From: Methanosarcinales archaeon
GTDB lineage: Archaea; Halobacteriota; Methanosarcinia; DSM-18856; Methermicoccaceae
Direction of reading: 5' to 3'
Assembly: GCA_003661015.1 (NCBI GenBank)
Contig: QMVI01000054.1
Span: 1-7,457, forward strand
DNA length: 7,457 bases
Part shown: positions 5,959 to 7,457 of the stretch, in pieces
How the letters are laid out: the number at the start of each line of letters is the position of its first letter
Numbering within the stretch: the first letter of the stretch is position 1
The notes under the pieces: model-generated
Told to the model about the DNA's origin: nothing
The model's input: only the letters and a program-made list of their open reading frames with translations
Database searches by the model: none
Position numbers and translations under genes: made by a program

Positions 5959-6567
5959 ATGTTTGAGGCCCAGATAAGGACACCTATCCCAAGCTCATGT
6001 GCCCTCGGCACCCTGAGAGAAATTATCATGAGAGTTGAAGGAATTACGAAGATGAAAGAAGGTGTGAGGGGCGTGTTCAGAGTGAAGGCGAGAGATATAA
6101 AAAAGATACTCTCAGACCTCCCGTCTCAATGCGAAGGTGTGGTAGTCTCACCACACGAGGCAAAGGTCTTTGTAAAGGAGCATACCTGTCTCGTTGCTCA
6201 CTTCATAATAGATTCTGGATGTGTGATAAGTAATGCTGAGATACAGGGAAGAGATATTTTTTGGAGCATAGTATGTGATGACGAGTCATTCCTAAAACTT
6301 GTGAGAGATTTGGAGAAGGAGGGTGTGGATTTTGAGATTCTGTACAAGGGAAAACCAGAGAGTTCATCAAAGACAACATACAGAGAAGAGGAGATTCTGC
6401 AAATGGCTCTCATGAGAGGTTATTTTGACTTTCCAAAAAAAGTAAAACTTGAAGAACTTGCTGAGGAATTTGGAATAGCACCATCAACTCTATCAGAAAT
6501 TATGCGAAGAGGTGAGAGAAAGATTCTTGAGAGCTATTTTGGTTCGAGATTCGAACAAGAAAAGTAA
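5959..6567 (+). CDS. Bat-like HTH_10 transcriptional regulator, cysteine-rich sensor half
   Basis: The 202-residue protein has a C-terminal HTH_10 (Bat-type) DNA-binding domain at about 139-202. Its family marks are REEEILQMALMRGYFDFP, then LEELAEEFGIAPSTLSEIMRRGERKIL. The N-terminal 110 or so residues form the archaeal-type sensor half and carry five cysteines (14, 58, 77, 88, 106), with H75-T-C77 and H81 close together. Metal, heme or thiol redox sensing is possible but not shown. An in-frame ATG at 5917 would add 14 residues. The ATG at 5959 is preferred because it sits the right distance from a TATA-like element and gives the MFEAQIRTPIP opening typical of these proteins. The gene is divergent from the CooS-like gene and 27 bases ahead of the ferritin gene, so it probably controls one or both. 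Confidence 0.85.
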   Translation: MFEAQIRTPIPSSCALGTLREIIMRVEGITKMKEGVRGVFRVKARDIKKILSDLPSQCEGVVVSPHEAKVFVKEHTCLVAHFIIDSGCVISNAEIQGRDIFWSIVCDDESFLKLVRDLEKEGVDFEILYKGKPESSSKTTYREEEILQMALMRGYFDFPKKVKLEELAEEFGIAPSTLSEIMRRGERKILESYFGSRFEQEK

Positions 6568-6582
6568 ATATAGGTGAAAGTT

Positions 6583-6586
6583 GGAG
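6583..6586 (+). promoter_or_regulatory. ribosome binding site deciding the ferritin start
   Basis: GGAG lies eight bases before the ATG at 6595. It favours this start over the in-frame GTG at 6574 and contrasts with the leaderless look of several neighbouring genes. Confidence 0.55.
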
Positions 6587-6594
6587 TTGAGGTT

Positions 6595-7086
6595 ATGGGA
6601 ACGAAAGGTAAAGAAATTGTGGATTTGAATGTGGATGAACTAATTGAACTGCTCAACAAGGCTCTGGCTGATGAGTGGCTTGCTTACTACCAGTACTGGA
6701 TTGGAGCAAAGGTTGTGAAGGGAATTATGAAAGAAGCGGTTGTTGCCGAACTCTTGGAGCATGCAAACGATGAGCTGAGACATGCGGATATGCTTGTGAA
6801 CAGAATACTTCAGTTGGGAGGCACACCCATCCTGAAGCCAGAGGAATGGTATGCCATGACGAACTGTGGATACGAAGCTCCAGAGGATTTTGGCATCAAG
6901 AAGATACTTGAACAGAACATAAAAGGAGAGCAGTGCGCCATCGATGTATATGAGAATCTGATGAACCTGACGAAGGAAAAAGACCCCATAACGTATAATA
7001 TGGCGTTGGCAATTCTCACTGATGAAGTCGAGCATGAGGAAGATCTTCAGGCATTACTCGAGGATATCCAGACAACTCTCGAGTGA
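6595..7086 (+). CDS. DPSL/thioferritin-type ferritin
   Basis: A 163-residue four-helix ferritin-like protein. It has a complete bacterioferritin-type di-iron site: Glu27 (ADEWLAYYQY), Glu60 and His63 (NDELRHAD), Glu112 (IKGEQC), Glu144 and His147 (TDEVEHEED). Cys91 and Cys114 are 22 residues apart and flank the third helix. Such a pair near the di-iron site marks the Dps-like (DPSL, 'thioferritin') group of archaea and anaerobic bacteria, which form 12-subunit cages and use peroxide to oxidise and store iron. The ATG at 6595 has GGAG eight bases upstream; the earlier GTG at 6574 has no separate binding site. No promoter is seen in the 27 bases after the regulator, so the two are likely co-transcribed. 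The protein would protect oxygen-sensitive Fe-S enzymes such as the divergently encoded CooS-like protein. Confidence 0.9.
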   Translation: MGTKGKEIVDLNVDELIELLNKALADEWLAYYQYWIGAKVVKGIMKEAVVAELLEHANDELRHADMLVNRILQLGGTPILKPEEWYAMTNCGYEAPEDFGIKKILEQNIKGEQCAIDVYENLMNLTKEKDPITYNMALAILTDEVEHEEDLQALLEDIQTTLE

Positions 7087-7098
7087 TAACCATAACCC

Positions 7099-7106
7099 TT
7101 AAATTT
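7099..7106 (+). promoter_or_regulatory. TATA box of tRNA-Trp
   Basis: TTAAATTT is centred about 25 bases before the first base of the tRNA, in the short gap after the ferritin stop codon. Confidence 0.5.
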
Positions 7107-7165
7107 TTCCAGATGAGAATTAAATAAGGGGCTGTAGCCTAGCCAGGAAGGGCGACGGGCTCCAG

Positions 7166-7251
7166 CGGATGGGAGATGATGAGCAACGGGTCTACTAAGG
7201 CTGTTCGACGGGACAGCCTATGATGAGCCGTTGGAGCACTGATTCGGGGAG
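7166..7251 (+). ncRNA. tRNA-Trp intron encoding a C/D-box 2'-O-methylation guide
   Basis: The 86-base intron has box C ATGATGA (7176-7182), box D' CTAA (7195-7198), box C' ATGATGA (7220-7226) and box D CTGA (7239-7242). The D' guide ACGGGTCT (7186-7193) pairs with AGACCCGT; the fifth base before D', G7190, faces C39. The D guide pairs at 7228-7237 with 7159-7168; the fifth base before D, G7234, faces C34. These are the same two positions modified through the tRNA-Trp intron of Haloferax volcanii, so the intron RNA with L7Ae, Nop5 and fibrillarin should methylate its own tRNA. The D pairing crosses the exon-intron junction by three bases, which favours action before splicing. Between D' and C' sits a 7-bp hairpin (7198-7219). 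Confidence 0.93.
7198..7219 (+). repeat. hairpin between boxes D' and C' of the intron guide
   Basis: AGGCTGT (7198-7204) and ACAGCCT (7213-7219) are perfect 7-base inverted repeats around the loop TCGACGGG. The stem stacks directly between D' (sharing its last A) and C', replacing the short spacer typical of archaeal C/D RNAs. Confidence 0.75.
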
Positions 7252-7268
7252 ACCCGTAGGTCGTGTGT

Positions 7269-7457
7269 TCAAATCACACCAGCCCCACTTTTTATTAATT
7301 CAAGCACCCCGTCCATTATGAACTCGACAGCAAGTGCACCTATCAAAAGCCCTATTATCCTCGAAACGACCTCGATGATGTTTTTCCCCATCAACCTTAT
7401 TAAAAACTCAGCATTTCGCAACAAACTCCATGTGAGTAATAGAGCTATTGCTCCAGC
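7269..7457 (-). CDS. MarC-family integral membrane protein, C-terminal 62 residues only
   Basis: The frame enters from the right edge and ends at a TGA (7269-7271). The visible part contains a hydrophobic helix (AGAIALLLTWSLLR), then the MarC/UPF0056-like stretch FLIRLMGKNIIEVVSRIIG running into a last membrane segment (LLIGALAVEFIMDGV). This resembles the usual 'INVxxRIxGLILAAIAVQ' end of that family. MarC proteins are inner-membrane proteins with about six helices and no settled transport substrate. The last codons and the stop overlap the antisense of the tRNA-Trp 3' end by 19 bases. The N-terminal part lies outside the window, so the assignment rests on the tail alone. Confidence 0.72.
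   Translation of the reverse strand, partial: AGAIALLLTWSLLRNAEFLIRLMGKNIIEVVSRIIGLLIGALAVEFIMDGVLELIKSGAGVI
7289..7293 (+). terminator. T-run terminator after tRNA-Trp
   Basis: Five T residues follow the tRNA 3' end within an AT-rich stretch. This is a plausible archaeal oligo-T terminator, weaker than the one after tRNA-Arg. Confidence 0.4.

Larger units (their letters stand above)
7128..7287 (+). tRNA. tRNA-Trp (anticodon CCA) with an intron after position 37
   Basis: Exon 1 is 7128-7165 and exon 2 is 7252-7287, giving a 74-base mature tRNA. Acceptor GGGGCTG pairs with CAGCCCC, with discriminator A. D stem is GCCT/GGGC, anticodon stem ACGGG/CCCGT, loop CTCCAGA, and T arm GTGTG-TTCAAAT-CACAC. 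The splice sites form a textbook bulge-helix-bulge: CTCC pairs with GGGG in the 4-bp central helix, the bulges are AGC (7164-7166) and AGA (7250-7252), and the inner helix is GGAT/ATTC. Cutting after the second base of each bulge yields the junction 37/38, the classic site of the euryarchaeal tRNA-Trp intron. CCA is not encoded. Confidence 0.96.

Noticed and set aside
7128..7287. Two separate RNA genes (a tRNA and a free-standing C/D RNA)
   Set aside because: The exons fit one tRNA-Trp and the boundary forms a perfect bulge-helix-bulge, so the C/D RNA is the intron.
1..7457. CRISPR array, insertion sequence, phage or plasmid features
   Set aside because: No spaced direct repeats, transposase, integrase or terminal inverted repeats were found; the only tandem repeat is the 21-base duplication in the ACR3 gene.

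Overview
The window looks like a piece of a chromosome from a strictly anaerobic euryarchaeon. The archaeal marks are a diphthine synthase (made only by Archaea and eukaryotes), a tRNA-Trp gene whose intron carries a C/D-box methylation guide, a Bat-type (HTH_10) regulator, TATA-like boxes about 25-30 bases before start codons, and a DPSL-type ferritin. The CODH-type protein and the radical SAM enzyme fit an anaerobe of the Archaeoglobi / Methanophagales / Syntrophoarchaeia kind, but the lineage is a guess and not shown by the sequence.

Left part (1-2880): a terminator-like hairpin, then surE (+) and dphB (-), which converge and overlap by 8 bases. dphB diverges from an ACR3-type arsenite efflux gene (+) that is broken. 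A perfect 21-base tandem duplication puts a TAA at codon 9, a conserved Trp codon is now TAG, and the metalloid-binding Cys is Tyr. The rest of the frame is intact, so the decay looks recent.

Middle (2879-4022): an unassigned radical SAM enzyme (-) diverges from tRNA-Arg(GCG) (+), with both promoters packed between them.

Right-centre (4023-7086): a 616-residue protein with the full Ni-CODH (CooS) scaffold on the minus strand. The conserved active-site cysteine pair of the GICCTGNE-type motif is replaced by Ile-Glu (GFIETGQE), while the other C-cluster ligands remain. This is the signature of a 'deviant' CODH like CooS-V of Carboxydothermus hydrogenoformans, which holds an Fe-S-oxo hybrid cluster and does not turn over CO. 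It is divergent from a cysteine-rich HTH_10 regulator, followed 27 bases later by a thioferritin/DPSL-type ferritin. Together these read as a redox or nitrosative stress module rather than a carbon-fixation locus; no acetyl-CoA synthase, CooC, CooF or hydrogenase gene is present here.

Right end (7087-7457): tRNA-Trp(CCA) with an 86-base intron. The intron forms a canonical bulge-helix-bulge and encodes a C/D guide whose two guides point, by the N+5 rule, to C34 and C39 of the same tRNA. The window closes with the 3' end of a MarC-family membrane protein gene (-), whose stop codon lies inside the antisense of the tRNA 3' end.
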